A stretch of DNA of 64,000 nucleotides from Temnothorax longispinosus (taxonomy: Eukaryota > Arthropoda > Insecta > Hymenoptera > Formicidae): the NCBI RefSeq assembly GCF_030848805.1, contig NC_092360.1:22733701-22797700 (forward strand), given 5' to 3'. Of the stretch, positions 11,831 to 24,126 are shown one piece after another; position 1 is the stretch's first letter, and the number at the start of each line of letters is the position of its first letter. Position numbers and translations under genes: made by a program. The notes below the pieces were generated by a model that ran no database searches, was not told the DNA's origin, and saw only the letters and a list, made by a program, of their open reading frames with translations.

Positions 11831-12312
11831 TTATTCAGGGTATTGTGCGCGAAGTCAAGTTCGTAAGGATTAGGTGGAAGAGAAAGGTACGAGAGAAAGG
11901 GGAGAGATATGCAAAATTAAACGGGGGGGAAATTAATGAACTGAGGGAAAAGAGGGATAAAAACTTCATAATTTGTGATAATTACGAATAGATGTCATGA
12001 TACAATTTAAAAATTTGTCTATAAATTAGATTCACGCTGTTGAGATATAAGACTATATTAAATATTTATTATTAATATTTATCAATACTCGGATATTCTA
12101 TAATTCTAAATTATTTAAATAATTTTAGTTCCTACAAAAATAGAGAAAAATGTATGCGGAAACACGGTTCATATTTTTAGTGATCAGAATACACGTGCAA
12201 ATTTATATATGAGTCTAAAAGTTTAAATAAGCAAATTGTGGAGATTGCATATGGACTGAATAAGATTCTATTATTAATGAAATATATGGATAGGAACTAT
12301 AGGTATATATGT
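11831..12312. other. No gene seen
   Basis: Purine-rich near 11880-11960, then AT-rich. No open frame or repeat worth naming. Confidence 0.6.
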
Positions 12313-12576
12313 TTAACCCTTCGTCTGTAAACGTGAGTCTACGGCGTCCGAGCCAAAATAATATCTGCTCGTAACTGTAAAACTTGCAAGCCTGCCAGAA
12401 AATAAACGATGTTTATCAAAAAGACTATAAAATCATCAACTACAATGTAGACAGATGTTTTGTGAATTTTTTCAGATTTTTTAAAAATACTTTAAGGTAG
12501 AGAAAAATAGCGTCAAACTTGACAGACTCACGTTTGCACTACGAAAGTGCAAAAACAAAAACAGACGGAGGGTTAA
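12313..12576. mobile_element. 264-bp TTAA-flanked MITE, piggyBac-like
   Basis: TTAA at 12313-12316 and 12573-12576 flanks a 256-bp body with inverted ends CCCTYCGTCTGT. Subterminally, AAACGTGAGTCT occurs inverted near both ends. On the right it is pushed inward by an inserted segment holding a GCACTTTCGTAGTGC hairpin. A TTAA duplication and ends starting CCC are typical of piggyBac transposons. The body codes for nothing, so it would have been moved by a full-length relative elsewhere. Confidence 0.8.
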
Positions 12577-13300
12577 AAAGTGATTGTTTCTTTCCTTTTT
12601 GGTGTGATGTGTCAAACAGTATATTTGGTCTTTATATATTTATTGTGAAGTTATAAATTAATTATGTAATTAATTTAAACTTTAATGTATACATTTCATC
12701 AATCGGTCAATCAAGAAATTATTATAATATCCTATTTTGTTGCGTAACTAATTTTATATATTAATTCGAATAACCGAGAGCGGTTATGAAAGAGATAGAG
12801 AGATATAAAGTAAAGAGAGAGAAAGAGAAGTGTAATTATTTCTGGATAGTACGCCGACTGTTTAACGATCCAATTAATTGCTGTTGAATAGTGCCGTTAA
12901 CTTGATGCTTTCCCGTTATCTTTTGTTATACTCCTATAGAATGAAATAAATCTCCTTTTCCTAAAAATATAATTTGGAATTAAATAGAAAGTTAATCTCG
13001 TAATTATTTTAGCATACTGGTACATATCTTTTATTATAAAATAAACGTAAATTAAATTTTATTCAATATATCGCTTTACGTGATATTTCCACATATTTCC
13101 TCATTCCTCTCTTTTTTTTATTTTCATACTAATATAGAAATATATAATTATTTTTATTATTAATGTTTTAAGCATTAACATTTTAGTTTGTCATTGTGAT
13201 TATATATTATGGGTATGTCATATTTTACCCCATTTTGTACCGCTCCGGTTCTTTTGTCAGATTACAATCTGTTTTATGGTCATCTATTCTTCCATTACCC
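12577..13300. other. AT-rich with GA-rich tract, no gene seen
   Basis: A GA-rich tract at about 12785-12832 sits in AT-rich DNA. Nothing else stands out. Confidence 0.6.
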
Positions 13301-13725
13301 AGGTTACTCTGTTCGAGGGCACCAATTAGCGACGAATATCGTAACAAAACATCCGCGGCTCAGGAAAGGCGCCGTTATAAATGGCTCAGGTGCTGCACGG
13401 GTAGTCACCGTGGCCGCGTCGGCATATAATAGCGAACGCGCGGTCCGCTGGCTCAATGCCAGTGTACGAAACAAAGCACCAACTATGCAAAGCTCGCTAA
13501 CTTCATCTTCGCGGGTTAACCGAGCGAGCCGCGGCCGAGGCCGCGGCGAAATATCCGGGCCGGGTAGAGACGCCGCCGTGCCGCGCCGCGGCCGAACTTC
13601 TCGCGTATTTACGAGGGCGGCAGATCGATGACCCAATTCTCACCGATGAAGAACTGATCCGCGAACGAGAACCAGAAGCCACCCGGAAGAACAGGATCGT
13701 CACGAGATTGATGTGCAATGGATTT
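13301..13725. other. CpG-rich island, open on both strands
   Basis: This is one of the most CpG-dense parts of the window (13420-13620). TATAAATGG occurs at 13376 and TATAATAGCG near 13424. Downstream, one plus-strand frame is open from 13501 to 13941 without an early ATG (it reads AAAELLAYLRGRQIDDPILT). The same codon register on the minus strand reads DDPVLPGGFWFSFADQFFIG, then ENWVIDLPPS and a stop at about 13610. The minus version uses TTC for every Phe and mostly G or C in third positions, which favours it slightly. No clear acceptor was found for either. It could be a promoter-associated CpG island. Confidence 0.3.
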
Positions 13726-16700
13726 TTACGCTTTTTTATATTTTATTTTATTTTTTTCTTTTGTTTATATACAACACGCACGAAGATTCTTTATTTCGCT
13801 TCGAGTGGAACGAATGTAAAAAGAGAGGCGAGTGTGTCGCGTTATCTGCGCTCCATGATTTGCGGTAAAATTGAGGAAACTTTTATTATTTTATACGTTT
13901 CCTGGAACGCACGATATATCCGTTACTTTAATTTAATGTAATGTAGATTCGCGGCGTGATCGTTCACGAGTTAAGCGCATTAAATCGCGCCGTCGCGAAT
14001 TCATTCTCGAAAGCATTCTCGCGAGGGGGCATGCACTCGTTAAGCTGCAAGGCGTGTCGAACTCCTGGAAAGCTCCAACTGATTATGCCGGATTCGAACC
14101 ACCGTGTTTGTGGCGAGAACTTCGGCGGAACGACGCGTTTAGCTGAAATTCTGCGTGTCGCTTTTACGGGAGACGCCATTAATTTCCGAATTCGCACGCG
14201 ATTCGTTTGGATCGAGTCACCGTACGTTACTCTGACGAAATATCGAGATTCCAGTTCTAATAGCGGGGGTAACACGACAGTTTTTCGATACGGCCGTCTT
14301 ACCATATACTCTCAGAGTAATTGTATACACGATAAATGCTCTTTAAGCAAAGCTGAATCGAGAAAGTAAAGCCACGTAACACTTGAAACACGTCTGATTT
14401 AATTTATTGAATCGTTACGTTATTACCATTCGCTCTTAAGTCCGGAATAATAAACTAGGAATAAATTAAGGAAGATTTAATTAATATAAAATTTCCGTGG
14501 GTTTATTTTTTTTTTAATTTAGGAAAGATTTAAAAAATTCTATGATATGCCGCCCAATAATTAGAAAATTTTTGAATATGCTCCTTATAGTAAGTAACCA
14601 TTCAAAATTTATTAGTAATTGCTATAGAAACAAGAATCATAAAGAAACTAAAAATTATAGAGAAACGCGTTATAATAAAATAATATATTCATAATATATT
14701 ATATTATAAATTAATATTATGCATAATATGCCAAATAAGCGTAATGTCAATTTTACAGTATTTTATGTGCTAAACAAGTGCATTTGAATAATTTGGAATT
14801 ATACAAATTTGTGAATTATACATGATACCGCAATTTTCTCTGTCTGTTATGGAATCTTAATAGCGGCTGACGGAAGCTTCTTCTGTAATATAAGTAAATC
14901 TACTTGAAGCTATGCATACCGCTAACAGAAAGTACATTAGATGAACTAACAGAACTAAATTAAATGAACTAACATTCGCAGACCGAGTCGACTGCACTTG
15001 TATACATACATTTAAGTTAAAGTTTAAAGTTTAGCGAAGTTTCGGATGTTTCCTTGTTGCCAGCGAAATGTGACTTCGACTTTTGGATTTTATTTCTCAC
15101 CAGAGTTGAAGTACAATTATCTTTTACGAATATTATTAAACTGACCGTATGAAAATTTATGCGCGAATTTTATTCCAATTATTTAACGCGATTTACATTC
15201 AGGCCATTGGAGTAACGATGATTTATCTATTTATATTTCTCTCGCCGCAGTAACGAAAAACGAATAATGTAATTGTATGTTGAAATATCATCGAAATGTT
15301 AAATTACAATACAATTAAGATTTATTAAACAGTAATTGGTTTACTAGAGATCTTTGAAAAACATTTGTTTAATTATGCACAATTACTGACAGTACTTAAA
15401 ACTGACGATATTATTTACCATACTAATGACATAATACATTTATGTTAATAAAATGATGATAAACGATAAATTTATATTAATAAATTTAGTCAAGTTATTC
15501 AGTGCTAACAATTAAATATTACGACAATTAAGAGATACCGACTAAATAAATTTTTGCACAAAATTCTTTTTTGCGTTCAGTAAAAGATACGCTTCTGAAG
15601 TTTATCGCAAGTCTTACAAAATCCTATATGTATATATATGCATGTATCCTTACAAACTCCACGGATATACATATATAGATACATACACAGCTGCATTACA
15701 GCATTCTTGTTATGTAACGTATCGCTCGACGGCATTGGATCGGCGGAAGCCGACCGTAAAGTAGTAAGAAACCTCGCGTATCGGGACGAAAGCATATTCT
15801 TGACTGTCGCCCGGATGATGTAAATTCCGGCATTTTATGCCAGAATTCGCGGCGATCGATAAGCGTAGTCCGCTCAGAAAACGGTCAATGCAAAAAGGGA
15901 CGTTTTGGCTTTCCACGTGCGGCGGGATACTTTTGCGCCTGCATGTATGACTATACGCGCGGATGTGTATGCGTGCGTTTATGCACATGCAAGTAGAGAC
16001 GTCATCCTGATACTGGTAAATGACGATACAGTATGCAGTGGTATATGGCGGATACGGCAAACTCCAGGGATTGTCGGCGCGATCGATCAAACTCGTTCAT
16101 AGAAAGAGATATTTGCCACATCGAGTGACGCGCGTCGCTGGAATCTGAAAGCGATGACGTCAATATCGGTAGCGATCGTCTGTTGGATATTCGAGATGAC
16201 TGGATTTCCAGCGATGATGGTTTTTAAATATATTATTTTTAGATTATTTTACAGCGTGTGAATGTCCTACAAAATGGTGCATGATTTTGTCTTACATAGA
16301 AAATTTTATATCGTTGTGTACGCTATTTTATTTACAGATTGTTTGATTAATCTTGAATTCATATTTTTTTAGCGAAAATTTATTTGGACGTTAATTTCTT
16401 GCATTTTTTAAGAAATTATTAATATCTTGGTATTAAAGTTCAATTTTTTTAAAAAGAAATATTGCTTTACGTATGAGCTAATGATTGTAAGTAAAAAATA
16501 ACATTTTATGGTCTATTTGACTTTTTCAAAATTTAATTCATAAGAATTCTTTATTTTTGATTATTTGCATCTTACAATTATAAAGTATTAGTGTCTTAAT
16601 AAATAACTCGTGCAAAATTGAATAGAGAGAATTGTATGTGTGAATTACTTAAAGTTTTATAATGCAGCAGTCTTCTATTCATAAGATTAATACTATTTTT

Positions 16701-18599
16701 GACGATTACATATTATTTAATAATTTTACGATGGTAAATACAACGGTATTATATATTGTAATTCTCTATTACACTGTGACTGTTATCACTTTTTTCAATT
16801 TATTCGTCTTTAGAGCGTAAATTATTACTTTCCCCTTACCGTCCCAATTTTAATGTCTAATATAAATTGGCATCTGGCTCGGTAAAGGGGCGGTACTATC
16901 TCGGCTACGCTCATTACTTCTTTTAAGCACAATAAGCCCCGTAATTTGCACAGCTGATTGTGGCCCACTTACGCGACGCATTATGCGACACAACGCACAC
17001 ATTATTACGAGCATTACCATTTTACCATACACACACGTGTTATATCGTGCCGTATTTGCATTATGTTTCTGAACGTATATACGCTGCATATTTAATGATA
17101 CCTTTCGTGCCGATCAAATATTTACACAAAGGGTCGTAGATGAGAGACGCAGTATGCACCTTGCTAGATATGTACGTTAGAGCTTGCTCCTCGTATCCTA
17201 ATGTTTGAGTTATAAATGGCCTATATTTTGCTATTCTCCTTACGTAATAGTACATCGCGTGGTCCTATAAGGAGAAGTAACATTAGCACAGAATAAATTG
17301 GCAGGTAATATTGTGAAGAGCACTTGGTGTTAAATTGTAACGCTACCTTTTTATAAAAAAATATTATATTTTTTTACTTATTTTAAAAAGTAATATGGTC
17401 TAACTAATAACATAATAACAATAACTCTTTTATATATATATTATGTATATATTCACATACGTTGTACACACACACTGCAAACCAAAGTTAATTATGAAGT
17501 ATAAAAGTTAAGGTAAAACGTAAGAAATATATTGACCGTGTATTCTGTGAATACGAAGTAATGTTTTGATATATATGCAATAAGATTGTTTGAACCAATT
17601 TTTTACTATATACAATTTATTGCAAAGCAAATGAATCTCACATTTTTCGGATAATTTACTGCAAGTGATGAGATGTAGGAAAAAAACAAATTGCTATGCA
17701 AATGAGGAACACTCTGATGCGCAGTTATGAAGACGCACGCGCATATCGCGAAGTATTCATCTTGGGGCGGCTAATGCGGCGTTTTATTACGAGGGGAAAT
17801 ATGCTCGGTCCATTAAAGTATTCGTTACTCGCCAGCATTGCATAATTTGCTCTGCGTGTGCGTGCCCGCATCTTTAAAACACGAGAAGCCCCGCACATTT
17901 TTTCGTATTTTCTATTTTCCCCGCTAGGCGTATTTAATATGGTGATTAACCGCGGTTCAAATAAAGCAAATTTTGGTGGTTCGTTTTTTCCACAATTGAA
18001 TAATGTGCGACTTTATGCAATTCTAAATATACCAGAAATTAAATTTTAGTATATGTAATCGTTAATGAGAAATACTTGGTTATTATTATTTCTTGACAAA
18101 AAAGCTACTTTAAATCTGTGAAAATAACGAAAATAAATTTATAATGAGAAAAATGTTTTTAGAAATTACTTTACAATGATTTTTCACGAAATTATGTAAA
18201 TTAATATTCTGCCATTTTTTCCACTGGAAAATTTAATCTTGTTGAAAAGTATAGGTATTATCTATTTTATAATTACTTTTATAAATATGTTTCATTATTA
18301 GTAATGAATTATAGACTAAATTTATACATCATTTTGTATAAAAATTTTGATACTACCAAGTGAACACAATACAAAATATAAAATAAATCTGAATATAAAT
18401 CTTATGGAAATAAATTTGGATCTATTTAAATCTACATTTGGATTTTTCTAGTATTCATGTACAAGAGCTGACATGTGATTGAACTTTATTCTCACTCAGA
18501 ACACATTGTCCGACAAAACATAACCGAAGTCGAAGATAACGATGGAAACGCTTCCGGAATTGTTCGTCAGGACCATGGTTAGAACGTAAAGTTCATACG
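13726..18599. other. No supported gene; several balanced islands
   Basis: 13950-14370 is CpG-rich and open on both strands (137 and 113 codons), with nothing recognisable. 15700-16100 is similar. 15825-15850 holds a near-perfect ATTCYGGCAT hairpin. 16850-17260 and 17690-17880 are balanced islands with ATTTGCAT and ATGCAAAT octamers (about 17057 and 17696) and TTTATTACGAG. These might be regulatory, but nothing here proves it. The rest is AT-rich. Confidence 0.4.
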
Positions 18600-18710
18600 A
18601 TGTCGAAGAAGTCCGTCTCGACAAAATTGAGAAGTGTCGAGAATCAAGGACGTCGATCTTCCGTGAAATTTATGCAACCGCCGCATTCCTGCAAGAAATT
18701 GATCGTCGAG
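18600..18710 (+). CDS. Candidate first coding exon, unknown protein
   Basis: An ATG with A at -3 opens a frame of exactly 37 codons that reaches a GAG|GTGATC donor-like site at 18711. The translation begins MSKKSVSTKLRSVENQGRRS and continues SVKFMQPPHSCKKLIVE: a basic, Ser-rich, soluble N-terminus with no signal peptide. Codon use is balanced (TCG, GTC, AAG) until the donor. Beyond it the frame turns AT-rich and hydrophobic before a stop at 18747-18749, as expected on entering an intron. The donor has T rather than G at +5. No family recognised, and chance cannot be excluded. Confidence 0.3.
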
Positions 18711-20290
18711 GTGATCGATTTAATTTTAATTCACGTTATATTTATTTAAAAACTAAAATGATAAAGGTGTCCAGACATAGGTCTTAATCGTTAATAATAT
18801 ACGATTCTTTTACTCTTACTGTTTTAGAATTAACAACAAATAATATTACTGTATACGTGTTCTTAACTAATAAATTGAATTCTTTTTATTCGTACATTTT
18901 CGTAGACATATCTTCACGGATATACCTTTAAGACCAGTCTCGTGTATCTTCGTCTCACCTTATAATATCCTTAACAGCCTTTAAAAACTTGACTATGATT
19001 CTGTCGAGTTGTAATTGAATTTTCTGATCGACTAACAAAGATATCAAAGATTTTCGTGATGAAACGTGGATTATCTCACGATTATGCGGAGACCGCTTTT
19101 ATAATCTGCGTTTAAGGGTACAGTTGAGAAGAAGTAGTTAATTGATTGCACTCCTCGTAGTCCAAGCTATACGCCTGTGCCCGTTTTATCGTTCCCGCGA
19201 CCATCCCCCGTCGTTCTCGCTGCTCGTCCTTTTTTCATTAGCACCGAATTTTACGACACCTCGTAAGGAGAGCGATAAATTTCCTTCTTGCCTCCATTCT
19301 TGGAGCGGAGCGAGTTAACGGCCCATCGGTCGAGCCGCACAATCTTTTCCTTCGTCTAGGTATCCGCTTCTTTCCCGATAGAAAGGTAGAGAGAAAGAGG
19401 GAAAGAAAACGAGGGGGAAAAAGAGACGAAGGAAGAGAAATAGAGGCAACGTTGTATTGATTGTATCCTCTGGGCGTCGTCTAATTGCCAAGGAAGAGAC
19501 TTCCGACAGCCCTCGAAGCTGTCGGTCGCCGGATTCACCGCGCTTCCGTTATAGTTTCGAGATTAATTACGCTGACGAACGGTTATTTGGCGCGAGAGGC
19601 GATAATGATACAATCGAACGAAACTTGATGGCGACCGAAGGATGAGGACCCTGGGCGAGCGACCCAAAACGAGCCACGGCTCGTTAATCACCGAATTCTT
19701 GACGTCAAAAGCTTTTTCATCCTTGGCGAGTTTTATTCTCAAGCAGTTTTCTCGCAAAGTATTCGCCATATTCTTCGGAAGTTATACACACCGCGAAGCA
19801 CACAGAAGTTTCGCGTGAAATTTTGCGTCCACGTTGATCACCGTGTGCTAAAGAACGCCGGTTCGTGGCTCTTTCCTTCTTCACCCTTTTTTTCCAAAGA
19901 GTGATACTTGCACTCGGTTGCAGGGCGTGGCTTTAGTCTGGTCGATAGCGCCGACTTATAAATTAGCCGCGAAGTTTTGAACGGAGCCGATAAGGGTTGT
20001 AAGCCAGGAATCTGCCATCGTTTTCGCTCGTCTCCGAAAGGAGTGATTTTTCGTTCGTGCACCGCGTACAAGAGAATGTACTTAAGTATCTTAAAAGGTT
20101 CCACCTCGAGAATTTTATCTCCGGAACGGTTCGAAAAATCTTCCGTTTCAGCAAACTTTGGTAGAATCTACAATGATGTTGTGACGACAGAATTTGCAAT
20201 GAAGTTTATGATAATCTTTGATAAAGAGATAACATTCTATGAATTTTTCTTGTAGAACATGAAGTTAGTGAAATATTTTTAGGAAACTAA
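18711..20290. other. No supported gene; open island at 19382-19645
   Basis: A plus frame is stop-free from 19382 to a TGA at 19643-19645. It begins in a purine-rich tract that encodes Lys/Arg/Glu and continues as RRLIAKEETSDSPRSCRSPD then SPRFRYSFEINYADERLF. It lacks an early ATG and a clear acceptor. 19850-20255 is another balanced island with open frames on both strands. I cannot choose a real gene in either. Confidence 0.35.
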
Positions 20291-20801
20291 TTAAGGTAGT
20301 TCGTCCGCGCGTGACGATACTGTCAAAAAGTTAATGGTAGACAAATTACATATAATATTTGGCTGATGGGATTGTCGCGTTATGCATGTATGTGTGAGAA
20401 TCTCATATGTACAGATATATAGACCCTAATGTGTGCTATTAGATCTTCAAAGGTTAGCTATCATATGCGTCCTCTATCAGAAATTGTGTACTTTACGTAT
20501 CAATTGCTTCGAAACTAGACGGTCAAAGGTCTATTTTTATAAGAATATTTTTGCAAGTCTCTTCTCTTATCTTCTTGTTTTTTATTAAAATAAGTAAGAG
20601 TAGTTTGATCTCTACAATTAGAAACATCGGAATCCATTTTCGTCCCATGACAAAAAGTGCTAATTTTGACTCCATTATTTCAACTTTGATACGGTCAATC
20701 TTTTTTTAATCGCACATGTGTATAGAGCGTGTTTACATTAATATGCTGTCTAAATTTTACAAGATTTCTAAGAAAATGAATTTACGGACGTACTACCTTA
20801 A
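20291..20801. mobile_element. 511-bp TTAA-flanked non-autonomous transposon
   Basis: TTAA at 20291-20294 and 20798-20801 flanks inverted ends GGTAGTWCGTCCG (one mismatch in 13). The shared text extends outward as AATTAAGG, so the exact target site could also be AATT. Interior sequence has no long open frame. The ends differ from the 12.3-kb element, so this is a separate family, perhaps piggyBac-like by target choice. Confidence 0.65.
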
Positions 20802-22916
20802 TTCTTGAAATATATTTTTTACTCATAAATCATGTTTATATATCTTTTTTTTTTTGAAATTTTTTTTTCAATTTATTAACTTTTTAAAAATACTTCAGAA
20901 TTCATGTATTTATACGAAAAGAAATATTAAATTTTTTTATTTATTCCGCAAACAAATCTTAAAGTAGAATACAGAAGCATATATCTTTAAAAAAAAAACA
21001 TTTCTCGTTGAGATGTCACATTTGTCTGAAGTCCAATAATATGAGTTTCGTCATTCTGTCCCTCAAGTTCAGATTAGCGATTCACAATTGTAATTCACAA
21101 AGTTGCGTCGTCTGGAAAACCGCCACTACGCATTACGAAACCTATTCTAATATACGCCATAATAATATGTTACATTTATAACATATGCTACATATATATA
21201 GTGTTCCTATTATTGTGGCAGCTTGTGATGCAAGTGCTGTCGAAACAATTGAGACTCTCAAATGACCAAGAGCTTTGCTGCACGTAATTATAATCTGCAG
21301 CTGTGGTTATCTATCATACGTGTATTATAATTTATTTTAACCAACATATAAGTTTTACATGATTTTGTGATAATTCTTAAATGAAAGTATTAGAATCTAT
21401 ACGTTAATTCTATGATAAAGCATGATCATAGTTTTAGAAATATGTATAGTGAGTGCAGAGAATTAAATACAAGTTGAAATTTATGAATCATTATATATTA
21501 AATAATTCTAAATCTACGAATAACATTATGAAGCTTTATATATTTATATAAACTTAAGAATTATTAAAATTCTAAAATTTAAGGCATGTAAAATTTAATT
21601 ACTTTAATAGTTAATATAATCTAAAGTTCTGATGGAAATAGATCTTAGAATCTAAATGAAAAATTAAAATACAAGAATTTAGAACTTAAGGTATTTCAAG
21701 AGTAATTAAAATTTAATGGACCGCTTAGAATCCGAGAAAACTGAAATCCATTTAGATTAGAATTTTCAGAGAGAAAGAGAGGGAGAGAGAGAGAGAAAGA
21801 GAGAAAGAAAAACGTTTAAAAAACTTATAAATCAAAAATGTTGAAATTGCTATTATTTATATTATAAGAATTTTACAATCTATGGAATAGCAATTTGAAA
21901 TGATTCTTTAAATAGTCCTAAGTAATCTTTAATTGCGCTTGCTTGATTATGTTTTTTATTGGGTGTTTTCGAAAATTATTTACTTTAGAAAGTCTGTGTT
22001 TCTATGTTATTTTTACGTATTATTTTATATTTTTTATTGTATAATATATACATATATTAATTAAAACACATGGGAGAAGTCATACCATTCTTAAATGAAA
22101 AGAAAGAGGAAAAGTTACTTAAATCGCTATCAGACGAACGTAAACAGCTATGTTCCGTTTCTCGTTGGATCGCAACGTCGTGCTCATTAATGAAAGTCGA
22201 GTCTTGATCTTGGGCGATGTAATTACTGGAAAATTACCGGACCGGACGTCCAGTTTGCACGCATGTAGCATGTACGCGTGCATCCCCAAGTAAAGTGCAT
22301 CGGGCAAACCGAATTACCATGGGAGCGATTGCGGTCGTTGTACCAAGCGATCTTCGATCGGTTATACTCGCAGCTGGATATACACGGTCGACACTTCACT
22401 CCGACCGTGCGTTAGGGCCATTATTGTAACTGCCGGTCTACCGCCGGTATACTCAATTAATTCGGGATAATCCTAATCACTAATTGCTCGCTCACGACTG
22501 AACGTCGCGCGCCGCTTCTGCTTTCGTTCCTGCCGATCTCCACCGACCGATAGACCGGCGACTCGCTCCCATGTTTGGATTGGTTACTGTCGAAATTATC
22601 GATTCGAGAGATAGATGTACTTGTTTTAACATTTTGATTAACTTGCGGCTGTTGTTGCTCACGCTGCTACTGACGTCGGACCAAATTGATTTCACCAAAC
22701 TTTACGAGAGAGCTATTTTGGTGTATGTATACCCACATGAATTAAAAAGAGCCAAAAAGAAAAAACGATTACGTCTAAAACAGTACTTTTTTAAAGAACT
22801 GCTTTAACAAATATTTTCTCTTTTAAACTTTCGATTGTAATTGATTGAGCGTTATATGTGACAGTTACTTAATTTTACATTAAAATGGTATAAGTATTTT
22901 ATATACATAAAAATAA
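20802..22916. other. AT-rich DNA, no gene seen; island at 22130-22560
   Basis: 20800-22080 is AT-rich with homopolymer runs. 22130-22560 is a balanced island holding a GCACGC/GCGTGC hairpin near 22257 and TTAATTA-type sites. No splice-flanked frame. Confidence 0.5.
21768..21811. repeat. GA-rich microsatellite
   Basis: Imperfect (GA)n with AAAG interruptions. Confidence 0.9.
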
Positions 22917-23453
22917 GCAAAATTTAGTCAGTATAGATTTGAGTTATCTCTTAAATTGAAAATACATTCATCGTCGATAACAGGGACTATTCGCGTAATC
23001 GCCGTAATCGGACGTTCGGATTATCTCAGGTCTGATTCTACGGAACGAAATTTAGTGCCGACTGACTGTAGTGCAACTGTAATTCAGCCATTAATACATC
23101 GAGCATTACAATCGACATTTATTATGCTATACGCGAGAGTAGTGTATCATCGGGGAAACAATTACGAATGTACGATTTCGATGTACGATAATCGGTACAT
23201 TGCTTTACGCGTTAATCATCATGTCTTGGCAGTAAACTTCCAATTCCATTTGCGACACGAGCAATTTAAAATAATTACATTTCCACTAGTTTTCATTACT
23301 TTTTATATTAATTTTATTAATTTGGTAGATATTATTTGCTATTATAAAAGTAGATATCAGTTGCATGTAATTTGGAGGAGAATTTGTTTGTCTAAAAATA
23401 CGAAATATTTGTTTCCTTATTTCAATTTCTTGGAGGTGACTTTATATGCATAA
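22917..23453 (+). CDS. Long stop-free run, candidate exon of unknown protein
   Basis: The frame is open for 178 codons, from 22917 to a TAA at 23451-23453, in DNA of only moderate GC. By rough arithmetic (about six stops per 100 codons) a run this long is rare by chance in a window this size. A weak acceptor (CGATAACAG) ends at 22983. After it the frame reads GTIRVIAVIGRSDYLRSDST. The first ATG is at about 23124 (MLYARVVYHRGNNYECTISM). Near the C-terminus is a hydrophobic segment, FPLVFITFYINFINLVDI, that could span a membrane, followed by Tyr/Arg-rich text. No motif I know. It could be a receptor-like fragment, but I cannot assign one. Confidence 0.3.
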   Translation, partial: AKFSQYRFELSLKLKIHSSSITGTIRVIAVIGRSDYLRSDSTERNLVPTDCSATVIQPLIHRALQSTFIMLYARVVYHRGNNYECTISMYDNRYIALRVNHHVLAVNFQFHLRHEQFKIITFPLVFITFYINFINLVDIICYYKSRYQLHVIWRRICLSKNTKYLFPYFNFLEVTLYA

Positions 23454-24126
23454 AATAATATTTCTTATATTATTTATTATTATTTAGTATTGTTTATTCT
23501 GTTTCTAAATTAATGAAAATTGTAATACGTTGATCTAATAAAGATGAATGTATTTCGAAAATTTGAAGAGAACAACGAACAATAAGAGTTTAAGAAAAAT
23601 GTTTTATTTCTGAAGCACAACACATGCTTACTGATATGGAATATTTAAGATAATTGATTAAACAGATATCACTAATAAATGCCATTGTTAAGTCGATGTT
23701 CTTATCTCTTATAATATACTTAATATACTTATACTCGTATTATTTCTATATCTTACATATTTTTATCACACATATTTTGCCCAACGATTCAACGAGCGTT
23801 GCGGACTAGATATCCAATCTTTTGCTGTCCACCGTGACCGTTCGAGGAAGAGATAGCTCTCCGCGCAAGAAATTGAAGTACCTATAGTTTCGTAAGTCTC
23901 GTACTCTCGAACAAGCCCGGAGTGCGGAAGCACCGGCTTTAAAACTCCCTGTGCGGGATCGTTTTAATCGATCTCGATCTAAGGCTTTATCATATCTAAG
24001 CCAGTTTCTCGACGACGTGTGTCTTCGTCGTTGAACTTAAGCGGGAGATTTTCTAACTCTCCCCCTACTTCAAGAATTTTTCCAATCTCCTTGCAGGATT
24101 AAACGTTTTTCCACGCAGAATACGAT
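23454..24126. other. No gene seen
   Basis: AT-rich to about 23800, then balanced. Open frames are short and unsupported. Confidence 0.6.

Noticed and set aside
14080..14110. GGATTCGAACC, the T-loop text of a tRNA on the minus strand
   Set aside because: The flanking bases do not form a T-stem, and no acceptor stem, D-arm or anticodon arm can be folded around it.
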